DNA from: Hydrangea macrophylla
Lineage: Eukaryota > Streptophyta > Magnoliopsida > Cornales > Hydrangeaceae
Assembly (NCBI GenBank): GCA_033977485.1
Contig: CM066984.1
Coordinates: 46,011,100-46,075,099, forward strand
DNA length: 64,000 nt
Reading direction: 5' to 3'
The position numbers were made by a program, and so were the translations under genes. The notes under the pieces are model-generated. The model searched no databases, was not told the origin of the DNA, and saw only the letters and a program-made list of their open reading frames with translations. Numbering within the stretch: the stretch's first letter is position 1; each line of letters starts with the position of its first letter. Below, piece by piece: positions 46,827-57,700 of this stretch.

Positions 46827-48040
46827 TGTTTGCTATAGTTTTGTGAGGGCGTGCCATAGCCAAACGGGCTCGGTGTGTGTGTGTGCAAACTAATTTCCTA
46901 TCTGCCTAAGTGAGTGATACTCAAGGCTTTAAAATCTGACTTCTAAACAAAGTGATTGCATGTGATGAGTAGGAAAGTACCCTCATCAAATATCTTTGTG
47001 CAGTACTGAAGCGCATAAGCCAAATAATGCTAAGGTTTACTAGGTAAACAATCACAAACGATTGATAAAATACAAATTTTATTAAGTGTTTGGAGAATAA
47101 AACATATAACCAAAGAACGAGATCAGAACAGGCTCTAATTTGTCCAAAGAATGAAAAACAATAACAAAAAAGGACAGACCTATTTGCTATAGATCAGAAC
47201 AAATTTGAATGCTTTGAATGTTTTGAATGTTGTATGAGTGCTGTAGAATGCGGTTTATTGAGATGACATGGAGTGGTTTGACTGCTTAGCCTGCCTGTTG
47301 ATTTATAGCGGCCCTGAACAATTCTGATAAGGCAAGGTCTCCTTAACTTGCACTCCAAGCAGGTTGATTGATTGTAGAATCCTTCCTAATCTCCAAGTCC
47401 TGCCTTATCTAAATCCTGATTGAACTAATCCCAATATTTTAGGGATTAGCCTTCCATATCAGCTAGACGTGATCAGATTCCTTTCCTAAACGACCTCTAC
47501 TTCCTTAAAATCAGGATGACGTCACTATGACAGCTAAGAGTGGAACTGCCTTCCACTTTTGGCTTATCGGGCTCGCGTTATCACATCTTCAGTCAGATCA
47601 GGCATTGTCATGCTTTCTGACTTTCATGCCCGATCAGTCTTACGAACGCTTATTGATCTATCGGGCTTATGTAACCAGCCTTTACCATTAATTTCTAACA
47701 AGATGTCCATTCGTCATGCCTGTCACTAATATTATCCATCGGGCTCTAGTCCTTACCAATGCCTATTCACGTAAGTCCAGTGCCTGATGAGTTTGTCCTC
47801 CTAATCGAGCTTCCACACTCGCTATTATTCATTTACAATAGTGCCCGATTGGTCAGTACATGACTGACTTCACCTATCAGACTCTGCCAAACTTTAGACA
47901 ACAGCCTTGTCTTTCTGAACTGCGTGATGTTCACCCCCTAAGCCCGATGGCCCCTCGCAATCTCTAGGCCGACCACTCCCAAACCCATCTCAACACTCCA
48001 TTCAGGCTTAAAAACCTTTGGCAATTTTTAGATGCAAACA
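46827..48040 (-). repeat. Tat-type 3' LTR (1214 bp)
   Basis: Terminal inverted repeat TGTTTGC at the left and GCAAACA at the right. The right end abuts a canonical PPT. Minus-strand AATAAAA signals lie near 47080-47095. The interior has repeated CGGGCT/CCCGAT words. The left boundary is inferred from the inverted repeat because the partner LTR is not in the window. Confidence 0.75.
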
Positions 48041-48053
48041 ATTGCCCCCCAAA
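48041..48053 (-). other. Tat-type polypurine tract
   Basis: Minus strand TTTGGGGGGCAAT directly before the TGTTTGC LTR start. Confidence 0.8.
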
Positions 48054-50033
48054 TGGTCATATCAATCTCCTGCCCTCGGTTGATGTGACATTTTGAATTT
48101 TAACCTACCACGTGTCCACCATACAGAGACTGTCAGATCTCGAGAATCCCACCAGTCATTGCTCATTTAATGCTGCGTGTACAAAGTGATGAGATTTTCA
48201 AAAATCTCTCCACTTTTCCTTCTTACTTGCATCACTATCTCTCTTTAGAACCAGCAACATCCAGAGCTTCTCTCTCTGAACTCCATTATTTTCGGCGAAG
48301 AAAACTTCCATCTTTATTGTAGAAAATGGCCCCCAAAACTGCTTCGGCAGCACCATCCAAGGGCAAGAAGACTTTTCTGGATGCCCCTCCTTCCCAAAAC
48401 TAGTGTAAAGAGGTGAGGGCACTAGCTAAGGCCCATGCTTTAGAAATTTCAATTGAAAGCTTTATACCTTTCAGTACTCCTGAAGGTACCCCGGCGGTGC
48501 CTGGCCTTGGCACAGCGTTCCGCGCGCGATCCCCCGACGGCATTCCAGCCCTACTTTCCGTCGGTGGAGAATGAACCATTCCTCCAATTACCCGCTAACT
48601 AGAGCAAGGTCTGGACTGCCACTCACCCAATCAGGGGCTGGCCCACCCGTGTTGTAGATTGGAACAAATGGGTAACTAGGGTATCGGCCTCTAAGGCCGA
48701 TGTTTGGAAGCGAACGAGCATCTATGATACCATCATGCTTAGCCGTTAAGATTGGAAACAGACCGACCTCTCTTTTTCTCACCCCTTCTGTTCTGGTCTT
48801 CTTCGTGTAACGAGTTTCTTTTCCATTGTTGCCCGATGGCACCAACCATAAAAGATATGAGTTACTTGCTCGGGCTCCACCTCCCACGGACAAGAGGTTA
48901 TTCCTGGCCTGGACGTTGGAACGGCCAGTTTCTCGTACCCTCAGCAAGAATCAGTCAGAGATGGAGCCGTGTCATATCGGTCGATTACAGCTTTTGGCAG
49001 TTTTTTGACTGCTTGTATGGGTAAGGAAGGGGCTGAGGTGACCGATGCTGAGCACACTGCCTTCCTCATCTACTAGCTTGACAAGTATCTCTTCTGTTCA
49101 GCCAGTCAAGCCATAACTAAAGAGTACACCACTTTAGCTTTGGCTTTAGCCTCTGGTAAACATCTATCCCTCGCCACTCTTGTCTGGGCACATCTGGTCT
49201 ATGGTGTGACCGAGTTTGTCCAATCGGGCTTCAGTGTAGGGGGAAGCCCAATCTGGATCCTTCAACTTTGGCTGTATTCATACTTCTACCAATACAGGCC
49301 AGCCGCCGGCCAACTGGAGGCCATTCCCATTTTCGCTGTCCATTTTATGGACGTTACCCCCTCTTCCCACTCCTTTGAGAAGTGCTTTTCATTCTTTTAT
49401 GAAAAGTGTGCCAATCGGGTTACCCCTCTCTTCACTCCCTTTTCTTCTCTTCACTTTTCCACATTTCTAGAACTTCCCAATAACCTTGCTAACTGGGGCT
49501 CGGGCACCCAGTCTTCCTTCAATGAAATCTTCTCTAGCTACTTGGTAGCTAGGGACATAATCTTTAGCCCGAGCATCCCTTTTGCTAACAACAAATGTGG
49601 GGCAGAGTAGTACTTTGCTCCGCTTTATGCCCATCAGTTCAGGCTTTCTCAAATGGTGCCTATTCCGCCAGCCATAACTGTAAATGTTGACTGGGTGGAA
49701 CGTGGCCTTATTGTGAACGAAGGATAGGTGAAAAAGATTAAGGAGCGCTCAAACAAACTAAAAGCAGCATTCAAGTTTGCTTCGTTCTATGCCCGACCCG
49801 TTGTATCAGAGGAGTTCATCAAGTGGTGGTCCGATCGGGCTACCCAAATATTCAAGGGCACCGCTGGTGAGGCCCTTCTTCAATTTTCCATGTCATCAAG
49901 CACAGAGGCCAATGTAACTGCTATAGCAACGACGCTAGCCCGATGGAAACAGGTGGCAAAGAGGTCGGCCCGTAAGCAAGCACCGGGGCAAGGACCAAAG
50001 AAGAAGCAGATATAAGCACCAGCCTCAACTCAG

Positions 50034-50110
50034 GTATTACTCTATTCTTCCCTACCTTGCAGTTCGATCAAACCTACTACACTTCTAATCCCCTTTTCCC
50101 TCTATTTTAG
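50034..50110 (+). other. PMD intron 1
   Basis: Donor CAG|GTATTA, acceptor TATTTTAG|C, 77 nt, pyrimidine-rich before the acceptor. The frame continues into MDEDSREDSTE. Confidence 0.7.
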
Positions 50111-50767
50111 CTTATGGACGAGGATTCAAGGGAGGATTCGACTGAGTAGGGCACACAGTCACAAGTAGTTCCTTCTTTAGGCCTTCCTGCCAATCTCCCA
50201 TCTTCTCCTACTCAGGCGATGGCCTACCTCAGTCACGTTACAATGAGGGTTATGCCTCTCCATATCTTACCACCCTTGACCCCTTCAGACGGGGACGAGA
50301 ATGTTGATCCTGTTGGGGGCAGCGTCCCGGAGCAGGTAGTCCTTTTTTCCAGCAGTGAGGACATGCTTGGGCGTGATTCCATTGTGGAGGCCGCAAAAGA
50401 AGTTGACCAAATGGTTGAACTGGTAGAAGAAAGCACCGATGTTGATACATCTGGTCGGGCTGATTCCCCAGATGTCATAGGATCGGCCTCCGAGCTTGTA
50501 GAGGAAATGACCATGGCCGACCCAGCCTCTTCTACTCCAGCAACTCCTTCACACTCAAGCAATGAAGAGCCTGCTCTAGCAGAAACCTTAACCAATACTG
50601 AGGCTGCTCAGACAATGGGTAAAGGAGTTAGGGTCCCATCGGAGGATACCATTATAGTGCCCCCAACTGAGCGAAACCAGCAGCCACTCACACCGTCCAC
50701 TTCTCAACCAAGCGGCGAGGCCGTTTTGCCATAAGACACCTTGGCCTCAACGTCATTGCCTGCCCAG

Positions 50768-50852
50768 GTAATTTGCCTTTTTACTCGGGCTATTTTTCTC
50801 TCTAGCCTTTAACACTAACCTTACTAACCCTTTCTCTGAATCTTTTGAACAG
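50768..50852 (+). other. PMD intron 2
   Basis: Donor CAG|GTAATT, acceptor TTGAACAG|GCC, 85 nt. The frame continues into AIPLGPELFKPFDKFF. Confidence 0.7.
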
Positions 50853-51106
50853 GCCATTCCTCTTGGTCCAGAGCTGTTTAAACCTTTTGACAAATTTTTC
50901 AGCAGCTTGGACCTTGGGGCATTTGACTTGGGTCCTCTTGAACCCCAACCTGTTTCTCCTACAAGCCTTCAACGGTCGAAGGATTTCCTCCTTGGGCTAT
51001 GTAATACCCTGTATTTTTTTTTGTAATATATTATATAACTAAGACATTGTATGTTTCTTTTAATACTTGTATGAGCTTGGCCTTACCCTTGGTATATTTT
51101 ACATAC

Positions 51107-51210
51107 CAATCGATTGAACTTTATCTCAATCGATTGATTGTTCCAATCGATTGAACTTTATACCAATCGATTGATTGTATCAATCGATTGACACTTATGT
51201 CAATCGATTG
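51107..51210. repeat. CAATCGATTG palindrome block upstream of TATA (6 copies)
   Basis: Starts at 51107, 51127, 51144, 51164, 51181 and 51201; spacing alternates 20/17 bp. All six are exact. Confidence 0.95.
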
Positions 51211-51267
51211 GAGGCAGCTGGGCAGATTCTTTTGCTCTGGCTGGGGAGAAGCCACGTGAACACTCTC

Positions 51268-51278
51268 TCCTTATATAT
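51268..51278 (+). promoter_or_regulatory. TATA box of intact gypsy 5' LTR
   Basis: CTTATATATACC context, about 270 bp from the LTR start and just after the first palindrome block. Transcription would begin about 30 bp later, before the GA-rich leader. Confidence 0.6.
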
Positions 51279-51709
51279 ACCAGCCATTTTTCTGCGTTTT
51301 TCTCTTTAGAAAAATCAGAGAGAGTGAGAGAGAGTGTTTTGTGTGTGTTCATATATATATATACACTCATATATATATATATACACATATATATATATAC
51401 ATATATTTATTCACACACACACAGATGGACTGAAAGAAAAGAAAAGGAGATAAGAGAAGGAGACCAGAAAGAAGGAGAAAGAGAAGGGAGAAGACAGAGA
51501 GCAGAGGAAGAGAGGAGGACCACCATTTGAGCTTCCAAAGCTCAAACACACATTCCCAAACACACCCTAGACACTTAAGGTGAGTTTTAAACTCACTTGG
51601 TAACTTGATATTGATGTTAGGACATGTTTTGAATGAAGAAATGGAAAGAAACCATGTAGTTTCGTTTATATGTTGCTGGGCAGTCTTCTCTGTGAAGAAG
51701 ACGAAGTGT

Positions 51710-51874
51710 CAATCGATTGACACTATATCAATCGATTGACATCTTTCATGTCTCAATCGATTGACATTTTATATCAATCGATTGACATGGATTGTGATCC
51801 AATCGATTGAACTTTCTTCCAATCGATTGACACTACTTTTATACCAATCGATTGACATCTATATCAATCGATTG
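51710..51874. repeat. CAATCGATTG palindrome block in the leader (8 copies)
   Basis: Starts at 51710, 51729, 51754, 51775, 51800, 51820, 51845 and 51865; spacing alternates about 20 and 25 bp, a dimeric ~45-bp unit. All eight are exact. The block lies downstream of the TATA box and so should be present in the genomic RNA. Confidence 0.95.
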
Positions 51875-52200
51875 GAAGTTACAGTTTACTGTTTTACTTG
51901 TTTAGATAATGTAATAACTGTTTAGTTGTTTATTTACTGCTCAGTATTTCCCAGCATGCTTTATTACTGTAATACAAGACCTGATAATGAGTTAATGCGA
52001 CGTAAGATCGTAGTAATAACAAGACTATCGGATAATGTTTATGATGTTAGATGACGGAATAGTTGTGAATCCTTTGGAGTTAACATTCATTCATTCAGAG
52101 TAGTCGGGCCACATTGGGATTGTCATGTATCGGTTATAGAGTTGAACTTAAGTAGGTTTGCTAAGATTCGGGAACCTTGCGTGGGCGGGCCTTGGTCGAT

Positions 52201-52520
52201 CATATGTTCTTAAAAGCGGTAGACAGACGAAGGTGTCTATGACTTGCGGTGGACCGGACCAATTGCCCTAAGATAGCCAGATGATCTAATCATATGTTCT
52301 TAAAAGCGGTAGACAGACGAAGGTGTCTATGACATGCGGTGGACCGTGATCACTGGTAGACGTCGCTAAGTCGTGGCATAGAATGATGTACTGTTGTTTA
52401 AAGCGTTATATCCCTGACATGCGGTGGACTGTGCATATGTTCTTAAAAGCGGGGGATGGACTAACGTGGTATCCATGACATGCGGTGGACTGTGCATATG
52501 TTCTTAAAAGCGGTGGATGA
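52201..52520. repeat. Four spaced copies of CATATGTTCTTAAAAGCGG in LTR
   Basis: Copies at 52201, 52291, 52434 and 52495, each followed by GTAGAC/GTGGATG and a TGACATGCGGTGGAC word. The same repeat is recognisable in the decayed LTR at 39735-43319 on the other strand. Confidence 0.85.
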
Positions 52521-53237
52521 GCAATGGTATGTTATAGAGTTGAACTACTGTCGAGTCTGTCTCCCTTATCTAGACGTGTTATCGGTCTTATAATGAGTAG
52601 AACATTAGTAATCGGATAATTGGTTTGATTAAAGGAGTTACCCTTACTGAATTCTAATTTGGTTACGGCTTATAACTTGTAATAACTTCAATAGTCGATA
52701 CCCTGTTAGTATCTAACTCACTCGGCTTTCATTAAGCTGACGGCGTTTATGCCGCTGGACATTTCTACGTTCCAGCGCACCCTGGTTATGACTATACAGG
52801 TGAAAGGCCTGCAGAAGAAGACTACTATGCCGGTGACGGAGTTCCTGTGGAGAACTTCCCCGACGGAGGTCAGATCGAAGAAGACTACTACGCCGAGGAC
52901 TACCCTTATGCCAACTGAAGACTAGACTAGAATTGTAGCTAGTTGTCTTTACCGTTTTAGAATCTTTTTGTAGTCAGGCTTATGTTGCCTTGGCATTTGT
53001 ACTTCCGCTGCCTTATATTTGATTCGAGACTCTGATATGTAATAGTTAGTAACTTCTGTTGACTTTATGTTACGTTGTGATCAGAACCTAGATTTCATTC
53101 TTGTTACACTATTACTTCTTGTTGTTTAGTACTGCGTGGTGTGGACAATCATGTGACTTCACCCGTCATTCCCTATGGACCCATAAAGGAAATTTATTTT
53201 TCTCTATTTATGCCGTTCCGGGGCGTGACAGGATTTT

Positions 53238-53250
53238 TGGTATCAGAGCC
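53238..53250 (+). other. Primer binding site of intact gypsy element
   Basis: TGGTATCAGAGCC, seven bases after the LTR end. Initiator-Met tRNA type. Confidence 0.93.
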
Positions 53251-53368
53251 TAGGTTGTATACCTTTTCGCTCACAGATTGTCCCACACCATCTGGTCCTA
53301 GAACCTTGAGATTCTATAGATGAGTATTAAGATTAGTTCTGACTTAAGGTAGTCCCTTTTCAGGTAGC

Positions 53369-54304
53369 ATGGCACCGCCGCTGTTCGTTCCAGACGAGTT
53401 CGGAGGACACTATGTGTATGAGAGTAGTATTGCGCCAGCAGATCCAGAGTACTATGCCTGGAAGGTTAGACAGAGAGCTATTGCAGAGACAGAGCGAGAC
53501 ATGCAGATCGAGCAGCAGAGATTTGGGACCCAGGACCCAGAAGTGATACGTCAGGAGATGATCTACCGCAAGGAGACCTTCAAACGCATCGAGGAGGATT
53601 CTCTACTGATGTTACGAGACCGTTCTTCGTACCAGGTTCTACTTGCACAGGTTAGAGCCGCACCTCCACCCCCACCGGAGGAAGACATGGCTGATGCACC
53701 CCCAGCAGATGAGGATCCGGAGGATGATGATGAGAGCGATGGCGAGGATGAGCCAGAGGATGCAGATGAGGAGATGGAGGATGAAGAGGACGAGGACACC
53801 GATGACGAGGAGCCGGAGTATGATCCAGAGGAGGAGGACCCCGTGGACCCAGCCGGTATAGACGTGCCAGTTGGCGTAGACATTGTGGTTGCAGAGGGTT
53901 ATCCGATAGAGGAAGAGGAGGTAGCCGCAGGTGATGACGCAGGTGATGATGCAGTAGTACCAGTCTTACCAGGAGGTGTTATAGCACAGCTAGCAGCTGA
54001 GTGGGCCGCAGAGATGGCTGCACATCCCCATGGATTTGAGATCGGAGCACCGGAGTTAGCACAGGCTATGGTACAGGCTGAGGCACTTGCAGCCGCATTT
54101 GATGCAGCCCAGGCTGACATGGCAGCTGATGCAGGAGATTTGGGAGCCGTTGTGGAGCATGATGGACCCGAGTTGGTCGAGGATGTTGTGATAGAGGATG
54201 AGGACATGATGGATGACGATGACATGGATGAGGATGATGTTTTGTCTGAGGTTGCCCCAGAGGACGAGGCTTCCATCTATGGATCCGATGTGGACAACTT
54301 TTGA
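53369..54304 (+). CDS. Acidic 311-aa protein of unknown function between PBS and gag
   Basis: A complete ORF from ATG to TGA. Residues 1-100 are of ordinary composition (MAPPLFVPDEFGGHYVYESS, then a predicted helix with many Arg/Glu/Gln: WKVRQRAIAETERDMQIEQQ). A proline run (PPPPPEE) follows, then about 70 residues almost entirely Asp/Glu (for example DEEMEDEEDEDTDDEEPEYD). Next come a helical Ala-rich stretch (VIAQLAAEWAAEMAAH, QAEALAAAFDAAQADMAADA) and a second acidic tail (DEDMMDDDDMDEDD). I do not recognise a known domain. Its position upstream of gag in an otherwise intact element, and its intact frame, suggest it is expressed. Acidic tracts of this kind can bind histones or other basic proteins, but that is speculation. 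Confidence 0.75.
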   Translation: MAPPLFVPDEFGGHYVYESSIAPADPEYYAWKVRQRAIAETERDMQIEQQRFGTQDPEVIRQEMIYRKETFKRIEEDSLLMLRDRSSYQVLLAQVRAAPPPPPEEDMADAPPADEDPEDDDESDGEDEPEDADEEMEDEEDEDTDDEEPEYDPEEEDPVDPAGIDVPVGVDIVVAEGYPIEEEEVAAGDDAGDDAVVPVLPGGVIAQLAAEWAAEMAAHPHGFEIGAPELAQAMVQAEALAAAFDAAQADMAADAGDLGAVVEHDGPELVEDVVIEDEDMMDDDDMDEDDVLSEVAPEDEASIYGSDVDNF

Positions 54305-54701
54305 GTCCAGTACCTTTAGGACTTAGACTTTTTCGTCTGACTTTAGGACATGTTGTCCACTTACTTTTGACGCTTACATAGACAGCTATTGACCGTAGCC
54401 TTTTTGTATAGGTAGCCACCAGTAGTGGTTTTGTATATATCTTTCTTTTGTTTAGATCTTGTATAGGATCATGTACTACGCGGTACACAGATGATCCATT
54501 GTGTACTCCGCTGTACATCTTTTGGGTATATATATATGGCGGATCGTTTCTCTTGATTATTTCTGTTATCATCTCATTATTATGTTATGGTTGTGATGTT
54601 GATTCATGTTATGCTTCCTATTATTTTAATATGATCATTTCCCCGAGGAGATTGTCAGCTAATCGTTAGATCCTTCATAGGTACACCTCACACGGATCAC
54701 T

Positions 54702-57700
54702 ATGGTGGGACCCACAAGGAACCAAGCACGACTGGGAGCACCCATTCCCGAGGGTATGGACCCAACTGGAGTCTTCGAAGCTTTCATGCAACGGATGGAA
54801 CACATCGGCGATACCTACAATCATGCCACCAACGACAATGGCAACAACCACTTTGTCCCTCCAAGGCAGACAGGCGATAAACTGTTGGAACGATTTCGTG
54901 GCTTACGACCTGAGAAGTTCGACGGCATGGCAGAGTCCTGGAAAGCAGAGCAATGGATACGAGAGTTGGAGCTAATCTTTGAAGCCCTAGAGTGCAGTGA
55001 GCTGGACAAGAGACGTCTAGCCGCATTTCAACTGACTTACTCTGCCGCAGACTGGTGGGAGGCCGAGAGAGCCACGATTGGGATTGACGCTGCAAGGAGA
55101 ATGCCTTGGGAAGCATTCAAGACTCGATTTCTCGAGAAGTACTTCCCTGAGGATGAAAGAGACCAACAAGAGAGGAATTTCCTGAGTCTAACCCAAGGAA
55201 ACTGGACAGTCAGAGAATATACTACACAATTTGAGCGACTTTCCCGTTTCGCTCCACATATGATAGACACCTCCGTCAAGAAGGTCAAGCGATTCCACCA
55301 AGGACTCAACCCACACCTCCGGCACATGATGATAGGCCATCTGAGCCAGTCATTTGAAGGGATTGTCCGTCTTGCTTCAAGTTTGGAGAAGGATGCTTAC
55401 CCTGTGCAAGGACCACAAGTGAATCGACCTCCGCCCAGGACCTTCCAACCAAGGAACTTTCCCGCGCAATCATCAAGGAACAATCAAGGATGGAAACCCC
55501 AGACCAACAACTATCGGGGAACTAAGCGCACTTGGGATGGGACAAGGAAGCCCCAAGCTAATTTTCCTCGACAACAGAATCAACAGCGAGGACCACCTCA
55601 GGCACAGCCCGCCGCCCAGCGACAGAACACTGATGGATGTTTCAACTGTGGAGTGCCCGGACATATTGCAAGGCATTGCACAGCCCCCAAGACCAACCGC
55701 CGTAATGACCTCGTTTGCCGCAACTGTAACAAGCCTGGCCACATAAGTAAGGATTGTCGAGCACCACGTGGAGGCTACTATGGAGCGCCTGCTCAAGGAC
55801 AGCAAGGACAGGTTAGGGTGAATGCCATCATTCCTGACAATGCAGGGTATAATGCAGAGGAACAGCAAAACTTGGAAGGTACACTCATCTTATTTCATTG
55901 TCAAGTTAGAGCTTTGTTTGATACCGGTGCCGCCCGTTCTTTCATAGCTATTAAGATGGTACGTGAATTGGGTTTGTTACCCCTAGCACTTGAACCGACC
56001 CTTAATGCCGTTTCGCCCTTGGGAGTATCCGTTAAGTTAGGTAAGGTGTGCAAGGATTGTCCCTTGACACTAGAGGATAGGAATCTCCCAGCAGACTTGA
56101 TAGTCCTGTCAATGTCTGAGTTTGACGTGATCCTAGGAATGGATTGGCTTACTAAGTATGGCGCTAACCTGGATTGTGTTAGTCGGACCATTGTCTTTTC
56201 GACGCCTGGTTGTCCGCAGATCAGATTTCAGTGCCAACCGTTGAGCGACATGTTTATCACGAGCTACCTATCCACGATTAAGACTTCAAGCACGGAGCTT
56301 ACTATCAAGCAGATCCCCGTTATTCAAGACTTTGAAGATGTGTTCCGAAGTATCTCAGGACTTCCGCCGAAGAGAGAGATAGACTTCTGCATCGAGTTAG
56401 CACCCGGAACATTGCCGATTTCCAAGACCCCGTATCGGATGGCGCCAACAGAAATGTTGGAATTGAAGAAGCAAGTTCAGGAACTTGAAGACTTAGGTTT
56501 TGTTCGCCCCAGTACATCGCCTTGGGGAGCACCAGTTTTATTTGTGAAAAAGAAGGACGGAGAGCTGCGACTCTGTATCGACTACAGGGAGCTGAATAAG
56601 GTCACGATCAAGAATAGGTATCCACTTCCCCGGATAGACGACCTGTTCGATCAACTACAAGGATCAAGGATATTCTCAAAAATTGATTTGCGTTCAGGAT
56701 ACCATCAATTGTTAGTTCGACCGAAGGATATACCGAAAACTGCCTTCAGGACGAGATATGGACACTACGAATTTCTAGTGATGTCTTTTGGATTGACTAA
56801 TGCCCCGGCAGTATTCATGGACCTAATGAATAGAGTATTCAGACCCTATCTGGATCAATTCATTATAGTATTTATCGACGACATTTTAATTTATTCAAGG
56901 ACGGAAGAAGAACATAAGAAGCATCTACAAATTGCTCTACAGACTCTCAGAGACAATAGTCTGTATGCGAAATTCAGCAAATGTGAATTCTGGCTTCAGG
57001 AAGTTAAATTCCTGGGACATGTGATATCACAGGATGGGATTTCTGTAGACTCATCTAAGATCGATGCAGTCTTGAGCTGGAACAGGCCAACCAACGTGAC
57101 CGAAGTTAGGAGTTTTCTTGGATTGGCTGGATATTACCGGAAATTTGTGGAAGGATTCTCTAGAATCGCAGGACCGTTGACAAGCCTGACTAAGAAGGAG
57201 ACGAAGTACGAATGGACTGATAAACATGAGGATGCATTCCGGGAATTGAAAGAGAGACTAACCTCAGCACCCGTACTTGCGATACCTAAGAGTGGTGAAC
57301 AATTCATAATTTATAGTGATGCATCACACCAAGGACTTGGTTGTGTACTAATGCAAGAGGGGAATGTCATCGCATACGGATCAAGACAATTGAAGCCGCA
57401 TGAGAAGAATTATCCGACGCACGACTTAGAACTAGCCGCAATCGTGTTCGCCTTGAAGATTTGGAGACACTATTTATATGGAGAAAAGTTCGACCTATTC
57501 TCAGATCATAAGAGTTTAAGGTACCTGTTCTCTCAGAAGGAGTTGAACATGCGACAACGGAGATGGATGGAGCTACTCAAGGACTACGACTTCTCTTTGC
57601 AATACCACCCGGGTAAAGCAAATGTTGTAGCCGACGCTCTGAGCCGGAGGCCGCGCCTTTTGGTCGCTTCGATTTTGATTAGAGAATGGCGAGCATTGGA

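Larger units (their letters stand above)
48326..50999 (+). pseudogene. Antisense plant mobile domain (PMD) gene, 5' part
   Basis: Start at ATG 48326 (MAPKTASAAPSKGKK). Recognisable PMD features are VVDWNKWVTRV...DVWKRTSIYDTIMLS, FWSSSCNEFLF, the signature MAPTIKDMSYLLGL (about 48835), TAFLIY-LDKYLFC and LVYGVTEFV, followed by a basic stretch (KRSARKQAPGQGPKKKQ) and an acidic Ser/Glu-rich region. Two introns with GT...AG borders are visible: 50034-50110 (77 nt) and 50768-50852 (85 nt). Reading frames match across both. Decay is clear: several Trp or Gln codons have become TAG (for example in YWLDKY and GAEWYFAP positions), and there is at least one frameshift near 48745. The last exon is interrupted at 50999 by the 10.5-kb gypsy element. 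PMD proteins are known from transposons and silencing factors; the role of this copy is unknown. Confidence 0.8.
51000..53230 (+). repeat. 5' LTR of intact gypsy element (2231 bp)
   Basis: TGTAATACCC...GGCGTGACA. Contents in order: six CAATCGATTG palindromes (51107-51210), TATA (TTATATATACC, about 51270), AT microsatellite (51350-51405), GA-rich leader, eight more palindromes (51710-51874), four spaced copies of CATATGTTCTTAAAAGCGG (52201-52520), and a conserved block with an acidic/Tyr-rich reading frame (about 52740-52917). Confidence 0.96.

Noticed and set aside
51107..51210. CAATCGATTG as HD-Zip (CAAT-N-ATTG) binding sites
   Set aside because: Half-site spacing differs from the known 9-bp sites, and the sister arrays use CAGTCGACTG, which would destroy both CAAT half-sites.
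53563..54276. Long Ser-rich frames antisense to the acidic ORF
   Set aside because: Shadow of the GAG/GAT-rich acidic coding sequence; the sense frame has a clear start and stop within an intact element.
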